A DNA stretch of 64,000 bases from Bacillota bacterium (GTDB lineage: Bacteria > Bacillota > Clostridia > Christensenellales > UMGS416), in the NCBI GenBank assembly GCA_023398815.1, contig JAEWRW010000026.1, positions 1-64,000 on the forward strand, given 5' to 3'. How positions within the stretch are numbered: position 1 is the first letter of the stretch; each line of letters opens with the position of its first letter. The notes beneath the pieces are model-generated. The model searched no databases, was not told where the DNA came from, and saw nothing but the letters and a program-made list of their open reading frames with translations. Shown here piece by piece: positions 18,095 to 26,788 of the stretch. Both the position numbers and the translations under genes were made by a program.

Positions 18095-18631
18095 ATGATA
18101 CTGTCCGGCTTGGAGATTGCCCGGCAACTGCGCCTGGGCACGATTGACATCACACCCTTTGACGAGCGATACCTCAACCCCAACAGTTACAACCTGCGGT
18201 TGCACAACGAGCTCCTGGTCTACACCGATGACGTGCTCGATATGAAGCAGCTGCCGCACACCGAGACTCTCCTCATCCCCGAGGAGGGGCTGGTGCTGCA
18301 GCCCGGCAGGCTCTATCTGGGCCGTACACACGAGCACACCACCACCAACGCCTATGTGCCCATGCTGGAGGGCCGCTCGTCGGTGGGGCGGCTGGGGCTC
18401 ACCATCCACGTCACTGCGGGCTTTGGCGACGTGGGTTTTTCCGGCTTTTGGACGCTGGAGATCCAGTGCATCCAGCCGGTGCGCATCTACCCCATGGTAG
18501 AGATCTGCCAGATCTACTACCATACCATTGAGGGGGACTACGTCCCCTATCGCAGCGGAAAATACCAGGGCAACGATGGCATTCAGCCCAGCCTCCTATA
18601 CCGCGACTTCGCTGACAACCTGAACGACTGA
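18095..18631 (+). CDS. dcd: dCTP deaminase
   Basis: This 178-aa enzyme belongs to the dUTPase/dCTP-deaminase superfamily and deaminates dCTP on the way to dTTP. Conserved parts are LNPNSYNLRL, the substrate loop GRSSVGRLGL (about 91-100) and AGFGDVGFSGFWTLEI, where the Glu of TLEI is the usual catalytic residue. Whether it is mono- or bifunctional (releasing dUMP directly) cannot be told. I start at the ATG at 18095, after AGGGGAAACGCG. A separate dCMP deaminase lies at 39988-40434. Confidence 0.93.
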   Translation: MILSGLEIARQLRLGTIDITPFDERYLNPNSYNLRLHNELLVYTDDVLDMKQLPHTETLLIPEEGLVLQPGRLYLGRTHEHTTTNAYVPMLEGRSSVGRLGLTIHVTAGFGDVGFSGFWTLEIQCIQPVRIYPMVEICQIYYHTIEGDYVPYRSGKYQGNDGIQPSLLYRDFADNLND

Positions 18632-18681
18632 CGCCCCACGGCGGCATAATACGTCCTCCGCGCTCATAGAATGCACCGGTG

Positions 18682-19761
18682 ATGGTGATGAGCAACAGCA
18701 AACAAGGACGGACAACCCTGCGCCCGCTGCCCGGCCCCCGGGCGACCGGCGTCTGCCTGCACACGGTGAGCGACGGGCGGCTGGAAGCGGTGGTGTCGGC
18801 CCAATCGATGGCCAAAGGCGCGTCGCTGACGGCCCTGCTGCAGTACGGGCCCATGGAGGGGTACCGGTGCCTGCCGACCCAGCCATTGGAGCAACCGCTG
18901 GAGGCCAAGGGCCTGCTGCCTGCTGCCGTGTGGGTGCTGGATCGTGGCACCCCGGTGCTGTGGGCACCGCTGGCAACCGGCCCCTTTGAGCTGGAGGTGG
19001 CCCGGGCACGGCTGCTGCAACCGGTGGAAGCCGAGGGCCGCAAGCGCGTGCAGCCGGTGGCCCACGAGGCCAATGTGCCCGAGGACAGTGCCCCTGCCCC
19101 AGCAGCCACGCAAGAAGCACTGGCCCCGTCCACCGCAGAGGAGGACGAGGTGGCGGCGGCTCGGGACTTGCCCGCCGAGGAACACCCCGAATGGAACATC
19201 CCCGCCGTCAAGCCCCCCGAGAAGGAACTGCCACCCGAGAATGAGGACAACACCAAGGCCGAACCGCCCAACGAGGACATGGAGAAAGGTGCAAGCGGGA
19301 TGGAGGAAGCCGCCTTGGCTCCCCCGTGGGACTCCCCCGCGCTGGAGGCGGACATTGCCTTTGCCCCGGCGGTGGATCCCGCCTTTGTCCCCGCCGCCGA
19401 GCCCGACATCCACTGGACGCCCCAACCACTGGTCATCGAGCGCGCCCCTCGCCCCGGCCCCCCGGCACCGGTCTACTCCCCCCTGTGGGACGATGTGTCT
19501 GCGGAGTTTGAGCGAATGCTGGATGCCCTGCCCACTGCCCGGCCCTTCCACAGCAGGGCCAACGAAGATGCACAGTTCGCCCAACTGCCCCTGGGCGGCG
19601 AGGTGCAGTGCTACATCGGCTCGGTCGTCATCGAGGGCAGGCATGTGTTCCTGCAGGCCGTGCCCAGCCGCCCCTATGGCCGCCCGGCGGGCTTCGACCA
19701 CACACTGGTGGCGCGGGATGGCACCTGCTACTGGGTCAAGTATTTCATTGAGGAAGAGTGA
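18682..19761 (+). CDS. Unknown protein with two small domains and a long acidic Pro-rich linker
   Basis: I do not recognise this protein of about 359 aa. Residues 10-115 form one domain (GRLEAVVSAQSMAKGASLTALLQYGPMEGYR). A stretch of about 150 residues rich in Pro, Ala and Glu follows and is probably disordered. The last 90 residues form a second domain with YIGSVVIEGRHVFLQAVPSRPYG, GFDHTLVARDGTCYWVKYF. There are no membrane segments or signal peptide. The start is uncertain (GTG 18679, ATG 18682 or ATG 18688), with only a weak GGTG before them. Confidence 0.7.
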   Translation: MVMSNSKQGRTTLRPLPGPRATGVCLHTVSDGRLEAVVSAQSMAKGASLTALLQYGPMEGYRCLPTQPLEQPLEAKGLLPAAVWVLDRGTPVLWAPLATGPFELEVARARLLQPVEAEGRKRVQPVAHEANVPEDSAPAPAATQEALAPSTAEEDEVAAARDLPAEEHPEWNIPAVKPPEKELPPENEDNTKAEPPNEDMEKGASGMEEAALAPPWDSPALEADIAFAPAVDPAFVPAAEPDIHWTPQPLVIERAPRPGPPAPVYSPLWDDVSAEFERMLDALPTARPFHSRANEDAQFAQLPLGGEVQCYIGSVVIEGRHVFLQAVPSRPYGRPAGFDHTLVARDGTCYWVKYFIEEE

Positions 19762-19796
19762 CGCTGCTTCGGGTGATCAATGAAACGTTGTAAAAC

Positions 19797-19825
19797 GCAG
19801 GCCGCCGAATGAATCGGCGGCCTGC
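19797..19825 (+). terminator. Terminator-like hairpin, repeat-family core with a different outer stem
   Basis: GCAGGCCGCCGA, loop ATGAA and TCGGCGGCCTGC form a 12-bp stem. The inner CGCCGAATGAATCGGCG is identical to the hairpin of the long repeats, but the outer six pairs differ and still pair. TCTTGCT follows. The next 30 bp resemble the 3' end of copy B. Confidence 0.7.
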
Positions 19826-19866
19826 TCTTGCTACTGTGTCCATGTATCCGTATGGCTAGCCCATCG

Positions 19867-19895
19867 CAGACAGGCGCGGTTGCTTATGCTATACT
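19867..19895 (+). promoter_or_regulatory. Promoter placed for a leaderless mRNA
   Basis: CAGACA, a 17-bp spacer and TGC-extended TATACT (19890-19895) end 6 bp before the ATG at 19902. Transcription would start at or next to the A of the start codon. No Shine-Dalgarno is present. Confidence 0.5.
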
Positions 19896-19901
19896 TGCGG
19901 C

Positions 19902-20411
19902 ATGGAAACATCAGTGCCCAACGCCGACTTCTACCGTCGGCTGTATGAAGAAATCGGCACGGAGACGCCGCTGCGCTTTGATTGTGGGCGGCTCTGCAGC
20001 CATGCCTGCTGTGCCGTTACGCCCGACCTGCCCGGCATGTACCTCTTCCCTGGGGAGGAGGCACTCTATGAGGGTGTGCCCGGTTTTTCCGTCACCCCCT
20101 CCACCCTGGCGGGCTACGGGCCGGTGGCACTGCTGAGCTGCAACGGTGCTTGCGACCGCGAGCGCCGACCACTGGCCTGCCGCATCTTCCCCCTGGCCGC
20201 GCGGGCGACCGCCGATGGCTTGCGCTTGCGCATGGATCGGCGGGGCTTCGGCCTGTGCCCGCTGTGTGCCGAGGGCAAGGCCGGTCTGTGCGAACCCTTT
20301 GTGACAGCGGTGGAGCGCGCGCTGCAGGCGCTGTGGCGGGAGCCCGAAGGAGAGCGGTTCCTGCGGGCGCTGTCGGCGCAGCTGGACGCTTTCGAGCGGC
20401 AAGGGCTCTAG
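19902..20411 (+). CDS. YkgJ-family cysteine-cluster protein
   Basis: This is a 169-aa cytoplasmic protein with a zinc- or iron-binding Cys cluster: CGRLCSHACC near residues 28-37, then CNGACDRERRPLACRIFPL and CPLC. The spacing fits the YkgJ/CxxCxxCC family. The biochemical role is unknown in the family; metal binding is the only safe statement. It appears to be translated from a leaderless transcript. It converges on the patB gene, with a shared bidirectional terminator. Confidence 0.8.
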   Translation: METSVPNADFYRRLYEEIGTETPLRFDCGRLCSHACCAVTPDLPGMYLFPGEEALYEGVPGFSVTPSTLAGYGPVALLSCNGACDRERRPLACRIFPLAARATADGLRLRMDRRGFGLCPLCAEGKAGLCEPFVTAVERALQALWREPEGERFLRALSAQLDAFERQGL

Positions 20412-20456
20412 GCAAGGTCTCTCTGCGGTTGCCCAACCATCATTAGATCATAAAAA

Positions 20457-20487
20457 AACGGGGAAAGCATCTTGCTCTCCCCGTTGT
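20457..20487. terminator. Bidirectional terminator between the Cys-cluster gene and patB
   Basis: AACGGGGA pairs with TCCCCGTT around a 14-nt loop. Seven T lie on the minus-strand side (patB) and TTGTTTA on the plus side. Confidence 0.8.
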
Positions 20488-20506
20488 TTATACTGCGCGT
20501 CAACCC

Positions 20507-21664
20507 TTATAGACGACCCACTTCCTCCACAATGCGGCCAACGGCCTGCTCCACCAGCGCGCGGCGAGTGGCCAGGTTCAGCCGCACAAAGCCCTCGGCC
20601 TCGTAGGGCTTGCCCATGGTGGGGTACACGCCACAGCGCTCCACAAAGAACCGCTGCAACGCGGCGTCGGTCATGCCGAGGCTCCGGCAATCCAACCACA
20701 GGAGGTAGGTACCCTCAGGCTCGTTGGGCACGATGTGATCCTGCCCAGAGAACATCGCCCGCGCACGGTCGCAGTTGGCGGCGACGTAGGCATTCATCTG
20801 ATGGAGCCACCCCTCCCCCTGCTGCCAAGCGGCCCGCTGGGCCAGCATGCCAAAGAGATTGGGAGAGCCGTGGTTGGTGCGGTAGAGCTCCTTCTCCAAC
20901 CGGCGTTTGAGCTGCGCGTCGACAGTAACGGCCACCGAGTTCTGCAGGCCCGCCAGGTTGAAGGTCTTGGTGGCCGAGAGCAGGGTGATGACCCGCTCCT
21001 CCATCCCCGGCAGCGCACCCAATGCCGTATGTCGTTGGCCGGGCCGCAGGATGTCGCAGTGGATCTCATCGGCCACAACCAGCATATGGTACCGCTGGCA
21101 CAACGCGGCCAGCTGCGTGAGTTCCTGCGGCGACCAGATGCGGCCCACCGGGTTTTGGGAGCTGCAGAGCATCAACAGCCGCGCCCCATCGCGGAAGCAC
21201 TCCTCCAGGTGGTCCAAGTCCATCCGCCAGCGACCGTCCGCCCCCTGCTTCAGCGGGTTGCGAACGACCTGCCGACCCAGGTCGTGGGTCAGGCGCATAA
21301 AGGGCGGGTACACAGGTGGCTGCACCACCACCTTCTCCCCCGGTTGGGTGAAGGCCAGCACCGCCGCTTTGAGCGAACAGACGACGCCGGAGCTGAAGGT
21401 GATCCACTCTGGCCGGAGGACTTGCCCGCAACGGGCCTGCCGCCAATTAACGACGGCGGCGTAGTCCTCCTCCTGCGCGAAGGTGTAGCCGTACACGCCG
21501 TGGGCGACACGCTCAGCCAGCGCCGCCGATACCTCCGGCGGGGCCATGAAGTCCATGTCCGCCACCCACAGCGGCAGGGCGTCGGGTTGGCCCGGATAAT
21601 GGCCGTCCCACTTTTCGCAGGCTGTGCCACGCCGGTCCACAACGGCATCAAAATCGTACGTCAT
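20507..21664 (-). CDS. PLP-dependent C-S lyase/aminotransferase (MalY/PatB family)
   Basis: This 385-aa fold-type I PLP enzyme is probably a cystathionine beta-lyase. It begins with DFDAVVDRRGTACEKWD and PLWVADMDF, both typical of MalY/PatB. SSQNPVGRIW holds the substrate-binding Asn, VADEIHCDI the PLP Asp, and SATKTFNLAG the Schiff-base Lys. I start at the ATG at 21664 because it follows the upstream stop by one base. It is co-transcribed with the class II aldolase gene. Confidence 0.88.
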   Translation of the reverse strand: MTYDFDAVVDRRGTACEKWDGHYPGQPDALPLWVADMDFMAPPEVSAALAERVAHGVYGYTFAQEEDYAAVVNWRQARCGQVLRPEWITFSSGVVCSLKAAVLAFTQPGEKVVVQPPVYPPFMRLTHDLGRQVVRNPLKQGADGRWRMDLDHLEECFRDGARLLMLCSSQNPVGRIWSPQELTQLAALCQRYHMLVVADEIHCDILRPGQRHTALGALPGMEERVITLLSATKTFNLAGLQNSVAVTVDAQLKRRLEKELYRTNHGSPNLFGMLAQRAAWQQGEGWLHQMNAYVAANCDRARAMFSGQDHIVPNEPEGTYLLWLDCRSLGMTDAALQRFFVERCGVYPTMGKPYEAEGFVRLNLATRRALVEQAVGRIVEEVGRL

Positions 21665-21665
21665 A

Positions 21666-22385
21666 TCAATCAAACATGAGCTCAATGAGCCCCGTGGCCG
21701 CGCCGGGTGCACAGGGCAACGACTGCCCACGGGTCTTGAGTGTCCTCTCCAGGTTTTTCACGTCCTCGCGGGGCAGCTCCCGCGCGCCACCCAAGGCAAT
21801 GGCCACCACAAGAGACTTGGCCTGGGCCTCCACCATCTCTAAGAGTTCCAGCGCCCGCTTGGCGCTCTCGGTGGAGCACATCAGCGCCCCGTGGTTCTGC
21901 ATCAGGAAGCCGTTGGAGCGGTCGATGACGGCGTCAAAAGCGCAGGCCAGCTCGTCAGACAGCGGCTCGGCGTAGGGCACCATCACCAGGGGGCCGACCT
22001 CCAGCACCGGCTCAGGCAGGTAGGGCTTCCGCAGCCAGTCACCGCCATTGATGGCAAAGCCCGTCAGCACCGGCGGGTGGGCGTGCACCACGGCCTTGAG
22101 GTCGGGGCGCTTGCTCAGGATACGCAGGTGGAAAGGCAGCTCGCCGGTGGGCTTGCCGCCGACCGGCGCGTAGAGCGTCTCCCCTTCCTCGGTGACGACG
22201 CAGATGTCATCGAAGCATAGGTCGGCCTTGTTCTTCTTGGTGGGGGTGATGAGCACATGACCGTTGCCCACGCGCTGGGAGAGGTTGCCGCCCTGGCTCT
22301 GCACATAGCCCAGCGCCGCACAGCGGCGACTGGCGGCCACCAGCTCCTCAATCATCGGGGCATACTGCCGTTGCAACTCGTTCAT
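21666..22385 (-). CDS. Class II aldolase/adducin family protein
   Basis: This is a 239-aa zinc-dependent aldolase-fold protein. GGNLSQRV binds the phosphate or enediolate, HAHPP supplies zinc ligands (about residues 100-104), and NHGALM supplies the third. Relatives act on fuculose-, rhamnulose- or ribulose-phosphates or on methylthioribulose-phosphate. The neighbouring C-S lyase makes a sulfur-salvage role possible but not shown. GGAGG lies 8 nt before the ATG. It shares an operon with patB. Confidence 0.87.
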   Translation of the reverse strand: MNELQRQYAPMIEELVAASRRCAALGYVQSQGGNLSQRVGNGHVLITPTKKNKADLCFDDICVVTEEGETLYAPVGGKPTGELPFHLRILSKRPDLKAVVHAHPPVLTGFAINGGDWLRKPYLPEPVLEVGPLVMVPYAEPLSDELACAFDAVIDRSNGFLMQNHGALMCSTESAKRALELLEMVEAQAKSLVVAIALGGARELPREDVKNLERTLKTRGQSLPCAPGAATGLIELMFD

Positions 22386-22408
22386 ACAAGCATCCTCCGT
22401 ACGTTAAT

Positions 22409-23074
22409 CTACCAAAGAAAGGGAAACAGACGATAAGGCACCTCGATGGTGTAATCGAAGAACCACTCGTATTCCTCAAAGCGCCAGTTGTCCTCGGCGT
22501 TGACATAGAGCACCAGGGCGAGGAGCGTGACGGCCAGCGGCGCAAACCCTACGCCGGAACCCAAAAACAGCGGAATGGAGAGACTCCCCAGCAGCACGGA
22601 GAGCATCACCGGGTGGCGCACGGCCTCATAGGGCCCACGCTCATGCAGGGTGCCCGCCTGCTCGCCATAGCTGTCCGCCCCGTGGGGCGGCTTGGCCTGC
22701 AGCGCCTGGGCATTGATGAGATAGGCCGCGATGAGAAACGCCACCGCCAGCAGGAACGTCCACCCCGGCAGGGAGGAGACCTTCCAGCGCATGGTGTCAC
22801 AGGCCGAGACGAAGGCCGACGACGCCGCGCCCAATACCATGAGCGGAATGAGCACACGCTGCCACCAGTGGCCGCCGTTCACCCGCCGGCGCAGCAGATG
22901 GGGCCTTGTGAATGCCAGCACCACCAGCTGGGTTGCCACGGCTACCGCATTGATGAGCACAAAATACAGCCCCCAGGGCCACCCTGTGAGCGTGCCGGCG
23001 CCCAGCGGCACTGCCGCGCACACAACCCCCATGCCCACCACGAACACCAGCCAGACCGGAATGCCGTTGTTCAT
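22409..23074 (-). CDS. Isoprenylcysteine methyltransferase-like membrane protein
   Basis: This is a 221-aa protein with about five or six transmembrane helices. GPYEAVRHPVMLSVLLG near residue 150 is the cofactor-binding signature of the ICMT/PEMT membrane methyltransferases, and the following NAEDNWRFEEYEWFFDY fits the conserved E-E region. The substrate in bacteria is unknown. AAGGGGAG precedes the ATG. It may lead the aldolase-patB genes, which start 24 nt downstream. Confidence 0.78.
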   Translation of the reverse strand: MNNGIPVWLVFVVGMGVVCAAVPLGAGTLTGWPWGLYFVLINAVAVATQLVVLAFTRPHLLRRRVNGGHWWQRVLIPLMVLGAASSAFVSACDTMRWKVSSLPGWTFLLAVAFLIAAYLINAQALQAKPPHGADSYGEQAGTLHERGPYEAVRHPVMLSVLLGSLSIPLFLGSGVGFAPLAVTLLALVLYVNAEDNWRFEEYEWFFDYTIEVPYRLFPFLW

Positions 23075-23113
23075 CGTACTCCCCTTCCTGCTCTTCTTTG
23101 GTACAATAGTCTC

Positions 23114-23141
23114 ATTATACCAGCCAAGGGCTGCTTTTCAA
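23114..23141 (-). promoter_or_regulatory. Promoter of the methyltransferase-aldolase-patB operon
   Basis: On the minus strand: TTGAAA, a 16-bp spacer and TGG-extended TATAAT, 40 bp before the ATG at 23074. Confidence 0.75.
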
Positions 23142-23181
23142 GCGAAATGCCCCGAACCACACGTTCTTTGTGGCGGCCCCC

Positions 23182-23209
23182 TTGACAAACCGGAAGCCGG
23201 TGGTAAAAT
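23182..23209 (+). promoter_or_regulatory. Promoter of the T-box-glyS transcript
   Basis: A consensus TTGACA, a 16-bp spacer and TGG-extended TAAAAT. The start should lie near 23216, giving a leader of about 215 nt. Confidence 0.85.
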
Positions 23210-23215
23210 AATGCC

Positions 23216-23406
23216 ATTATAGCAGCGTTGAGGGAGCAAAGGGTTCGGCACAGCGTGCAGAGCGAGCCGGGGGCGGTGGAAGCCCGGCGGCGCGGCGGAC
23301 CGTTGGCACTCCGGAGCGGCAGGCAAAGAGTGGGCCGCAAGGCCAAAAAGGGTGGAACCGCGAAAGCAAGCCTTTCGTCCCTTTGGGGGATGAGGGGCTT
23401 TTTTGT
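23216..23406 (+). ncRNA. Glycine T-box riboswitch
   Basis: The leader of glyS ends with the T-box sequence AAGGGTGGAACCGCG (about 23348-23362), which pairs with the free 3' end of uncharged tRNA. A terminator follows (about 23368-23406, ending GGCTTTTTTG) that competes with the antiterminator. Stem I is the GC-rich part from about 23225. The gene downstream makes the specifier GGC (glycine) the natural reading, and GGC triplets lie in the stem I region, but I did not fold it. Uncharged tRNA-Gly should raise readthrough. Confidence 0.93.
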
Positions 23407-23430
23407 TTTCAGCAAAAAGGAGGGTTTGCA

Positions 23431-24816
23431 ATGGCACTCAACGACATGGAAAAACTGGTGGCCCTGTGCAAGAACCGGGGTTTTGTGTTCCCGGGCTCGG
23501 CCATCTACGGCGGCCTTGCCAACACCTGGGATTACGGCCCACTGGGTGTGGAGTTCAAGAACAACGTGAAGAAGGCCTGGTGGCAGAAGTTCGTGCAGGA
23601 GAGCCCCTACAACGTGGGCATGGACAGCGCGATCCTGATGAACCGCGAGGTTTGGGTCGCGTCCCAGCACGTCGTCAACTTCAATGACCCGCTCATTGAC
23701 TGCAAGGCCTGCAAGATGCGCCATCGCGCCGACAAGCTGGTGGAGGATTACAATGCCGAGCACGGCATCACCATGCAGGTGGACGGCATGAGCAACGATG
23801 CGCTGACCGCCTACATTCTGGAGCACAAGGTCACCTGCCCCGGCTGCGGCAAGTCCGACTTCACGCCCATCCGCAAGTTCAACATGATGTTCAAGACCCA
23901 TCAGGGCGTCACCGAGGACAGCCAAACCGAGGTGTACCTTCGACCGGAGACCGCCCAGGGCATCTTCGTCAACTTCAAGCACGTGCAGCGCGCCAGCCGC
24001 AAGAAGATCCCCTTCGGTATTGGCCAGGTCGGCAAGTCCTTCCGCAACGAGATCACCCCCGGCAATTTCACCTTCCGCACCCGGGAGTTTGAGCAGATGG
24101 AGCTGGAGTTCTTCTGCAAGCCCGGTGAGGACCTGGAGTGGTTCGCCTACTGGCGCACCTTCTGCCACCAGTGGCTGCTGAACCTGGGCATGAAGGAGGA
24201 GAACATCCGCCTGCGTGACCACGCCAAGGAGGAGCTCTCCCACTATTCCAAGGCCACCACCGACTTTGAGTTCCTCTTCCCCTTTGGCTGGGGCGAGCTG
24301 TGGGGTGTGGCCGACCGCACCGACTTCGACCTGAAACAGCACGCCGAGCACAGCGGTGAGTCGATGGAGTACATCGACCCGGTGACCAACGAGCGCTTCA
24401 TCCCCTACTGCATCGAGCCCAGCCTGGGGGCCGACCGCGTGGCGCTGGCCTTCCTGTGCAACGCCTACGAGGAGCAGCAGCTCGAGGGCGATGACGCCCG
24501 CACGGTGCTGCACCTGCACCCGGCACTGGCGCCCTTCAAGGCCGCTGTGCTGCCCCTGCAGAAGAAGCTGGACGAACCGGCCAGCGCGCTGCACCAGCGG
24601 CTGCTGAAGCGCTTCGCCATCGACTACGACCTGACGGGCAGCATCGGCAAGCGTTACCGCCGGCAGGACGAGATCGGCACCCCCTACTGCATCACCTTCG
24701 ACTTCGACAGCCTGGAGGACAACGCCGTCACCGTGCGTGACCGCGACAGCATGCAGCAGGTGCGCCTGCCCATCGAACAGATCGAGAATTATCTGGCAGA
24801 AAAGCTACAGTTCTAG
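23431..24816 (+). CDS. glyS: Glycyl-tRNA synthetase (alpha2 type)
   Basis: This 461-aa class II synthetase charges tRNA-Gly. It starts [22 protein letters not shown] and has [12 protein letters not shown], an insertion with a zinc-like motif ([21 protein letters not shown]), motif 2 around [21 protein letters not shown] and motif 3 [17 protein letters not shown]. It is the homodimeric eukaryote/Bacillota-type enzyme, not the alpha2beta2 form. The start at 23431 has AAGGAGG upstream. It is controlled by the T-box leader. Confidence 0.97.
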   Translation: MALNDMEKLVALCKNRGFVFPGSAIYGGLANTWDYGPLGVEFKNNVKKAWWQKFVQESPYNVGMDSAILMNREVWVASQHVVNFNDPLIDCKACKMRHRADKLVEDYNAEHGITMQVDGMSNDALTAYILEHKVTCPGCGKSDFTPIRKFNMMFKTHQGVTEDSQTEVYLRPETAQGIFVNFKHVQRASRKKIPFGIGQVGKSFRNEITPGNFTFRTREFEQMELEFFCKPGEDLEWFAYWRTFCHQWLLNLGMKEENIRLRDHAKEELSHYSKATTDFEFLFPFGWGELWGVADRTDFDLKQHAEHSGESMEYIDPVTNERFIPYCIEPSLGADRVALAFLCNAYEEQQLEGDDARTVLHLHPALAPFKAAVLPLQKKLDEPASALHQRLLKRFAIDYDLTGSIGKRYRRQDEIGTPYCITFDFDSLEDNAVTVRDRDSMQQVRLPIEQIENYLAEKLQF

Positions 24817-24831
24817 GCCCCCGCACAAGCG

Positions 24832-24866
24832 CGGCCCGCGATACCTGTCGCGGGCCGTTTTGTTGA
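24832..24866 (+). terminator. Terminator of glyS
   Basis: CGGCCCGCGA, loop TACCTG and TCGCGGGCCG are followed by TTTTGTTG. Confidence 0.88.
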
Positions 24867-24941
24867 TGATTGTACCATTTCACACAGCGGCGGAATTCCC
24901 GTGTCAACACTCCCACACCACAACCGCTTTTACCCAACCAC

Positions 24942-24971
24942 ACAAAAGGCCCGCAGGAAATCCTGCAGGCC
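24942..24971 (-). terminator. Terminator of mltG operon
   Basis: On the minus strand, GGCCTGCAGGA pairs with TCCTGCGGGCC (one mismatch), followed by TTTTGTGTG. Confidence 0.8.
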
Positions 24972-24986
24972 CTGTCGTTTTGCTTC

Positions 24987-26180
24987 TCAGTCGATACCAT
25001 GCTCCTTCTTGTAGGCTTCCCACTTGGCCACGTTCCGGTTGTGCTCCTTGAGGGTCTTGGCGTAGGCCAGTTCGCCGGTCTCGGAGTTGATGAGCACAAA
25101 GTATAGGTACCCGGCCTTGACATACTTGGAGCTGGGGGTGATGGCGGCCTTGATGGCATCCTCCCCGGGGTTGGAGATCGGCCCCAACGGCAGTCCCTTG
25201 TATTTGCGGGTGTTGTAGGGAGAGTCGACGTTCAGCTCTTCCGTCGTGAGGTTCATGGTGCCGGTCTTGCGCAGGGCGTAGAGCGCTGTCACGTCGGAGC
25301 CGAGGTTCATGTCCTCATCCATGCGGTTGTGGAACACCGCAGACACCTTGGTGAAGTCCTTGGGTTTCGCCTCCCGCTCAATGATGGAGGCCAGTGTCAG
25401 CGCCTCGTCGGGCGTCATGTCGGCCTTCTCGGCCTTGGCGATCAGGTCCTTGTTCATGACGGTCGCCATCTTGTCGAGCATCTTGCCGATGACGACTTCC
25501 TCGCTGGAGCCGGCATAGATCTCGTAGGTCGCCGGGAAGAGATACCCCTCCAGCAGGTAATAGCGCTTGGCGCTGTCACGGGTTTCCTTGGCCTTCTTCA
25601 CCAGCGGGTAGTCCTTGGCAAAGTCACCGCCGGTGCGGCACAGCTCCAGGAAGCGCGTGGTGTCATTGAACACGTTCTGCTTTTTGAGCTGGGCGGCGAT
25701 TTGCTCCACCGTGCTGCCCTCGGTGATGTAGAAGGTCATGAGCTTGCCATTCTGGTTGCCCTTGGCCAGCTTCTTCATGATGTCCCGCATGGGCATGGTG
25801 CCATTCAGGGTGTAGGTACCGGCCTTGATCTTGTTGCCATAGCCGGAGAAATCGACGTAATACTTGAACACCTTGGCATTTCGCACCAAGGCCTTGTCCT
25901 CCAGCAACTGCGCGAGCTTCGTGAGCGACATGCCACGGGTCACGATGATCTGCTGGGCCATTTCACCCTCTTCGCCGGGCGGGGCAAAGTAATGCTCGTC
26001 GGCATAGCCATACGCAAAGAGACCCACGGCCAACACGACCAGCGTCGCACACAGGAAGATAAGCGCCGCGCGTGCCACACCCCAGACGCCCAACAGCCCC
26101 GTGCGGGTCAGCGGCCCCCAGCGGGTCTCGGTGTTCTGGTAGTCCATTTGCGGTTCCATATGACTAGCGTTGTGCTGCAT
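24987..26180 (-). CDS. mltG: Endolytic murein transglycosylase MltG
   Basis: This 397-aa membrane-anchored enzyme cuts nascent peptidoglycan strands. It has a cytoplasmic N terminus, a helix at about 38-60, a LysM-like region (TRGMSLTKLAQLLEDKALV) and the YceG domain. The catalytic Glu is in LEGYLFPATYEI (about Glu211), and IEREA and YNTRKYKGLPLGPISNPG are family motifs. I start at 26180, with GGAG 7 nt upstream; the ATG overlaps the previous stop by one base. It is the last gene of the rnj-lysO-mltG operon. Confidence 0.94.
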   Translation of the reverse strand: MQHNASHMEPQMDYQNTETRWGPLTRTGLLGVWGVARAALIFLCATLVVLAVGLFAYGYADEHYFAPPGEEGEMAQQIIVTRGMSLTKLAQLLEDKALVRNAKVFKYYVDFSGYGNKIKAGTYTLNGTMPMRDIMKKLAKGNQNGKLMTFYITEGSTVEQIAAQLKKQNVFNDTTRFLELCRTGGDFAKDYPLVKKAKETRDSAKRYYLLEGYLFPATYEIYAGSSEEVVIGKMLDKMATVMNKDLIAKAEKADMTPDEALTLASIIEREAKPKDFTKVSAVFHNRMDEDMNLGSDVTALYALRKTGTMNLTTEELNVDSPYNTRKYKGLPLGPISNPGEDAIKAAITPSSKYVKAGYLYFVLINSETGELAYAKTLKEHNRNVAKWEAYKKEHGID

Positions 26181-26788
26181 CAATTCACTCCAGCGATCAT
26201 GAGTATTGCCGAAAGGGCGAATGGTACCATCATGCTCAGTATAACACCGGTGAGGAACGAATGTATAGCGTATTCGGCCCCCGATGACTTTACAACAACT
26301 GGCAGCGTGGTGTCCATGGCCGTGGCCCCACCCGCGGCGATGCCCGCCCACGGGTGCAAAAACCTTGCCAGCAGCGGGATCGTCAGCAGCGACAGAATCT
26401 CCCGCAGGACGTTGGAGAGGAACGCCTCGGCACCCAGCACCGCGTCGATCTTCCCCAGCACGATGCTGCTTAAGGAATACCACCCGAAGCCCCCGCCCAC
26501 GGCCGCGCCCTGCCACAAGTCCATGCGCAGGAGGAGTCCGCCTGCCAACCCACCCAGAACACTGCCGATGGCCACCACTGCCGGTAACCCCAATGCGTCC
26601 ACCCCGATGCGGCGAATCTGTGCCCGCAGGTTGCCCTGCAGCCCCAAATCCAGCCCAACCAGGAAGAGCATGACGTATAGTAAGACGCTGATGGCGGCGT
26701 CGGCGTTCCCAGTCAGGGCCGGGAATGGCAAAAATGACCCGACGGCGATGCCAAGGAGCAGGCAGGCCCCAATGAAAACCGTACTCAC
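26180..26788 (-). CDS. lysO: LysO-type lysine exporter, C-terminal half
   Basis: This is a 202-aa membrane protein with about six helices that matches the second part of LysO/DUF340 (YbjE). Family motifs include GLDLGLQGN near residue 45, GGGFGWYSLSS and GAEYAIHSFLTGVILS. In E. coli LysO is one chain that exports lysine; here the short N-terminal half is a separate gene. The GTG start at 26788 overlaps the upstream TGA by 4 nt. Confidence 0.8.
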   Translation of the reverse strand: MSTVFIGACLLLGIAVGSFLPFPALTGNADAAISVLLYVMLFLVGLDLGLQGNLRAQIRRIGVDALGLPAVVAIGSVLGGLAGGLLLRMDLWQGAAVGGGFGWYSLSSIVLGKIDAVLGAEAFLSNVLREILSLLTIPLLARFLHPWAGIAAGGATAMDTTLPVVVKSSGAEYAIHSFLTGVILSMMVPFALSAILMIAGVN

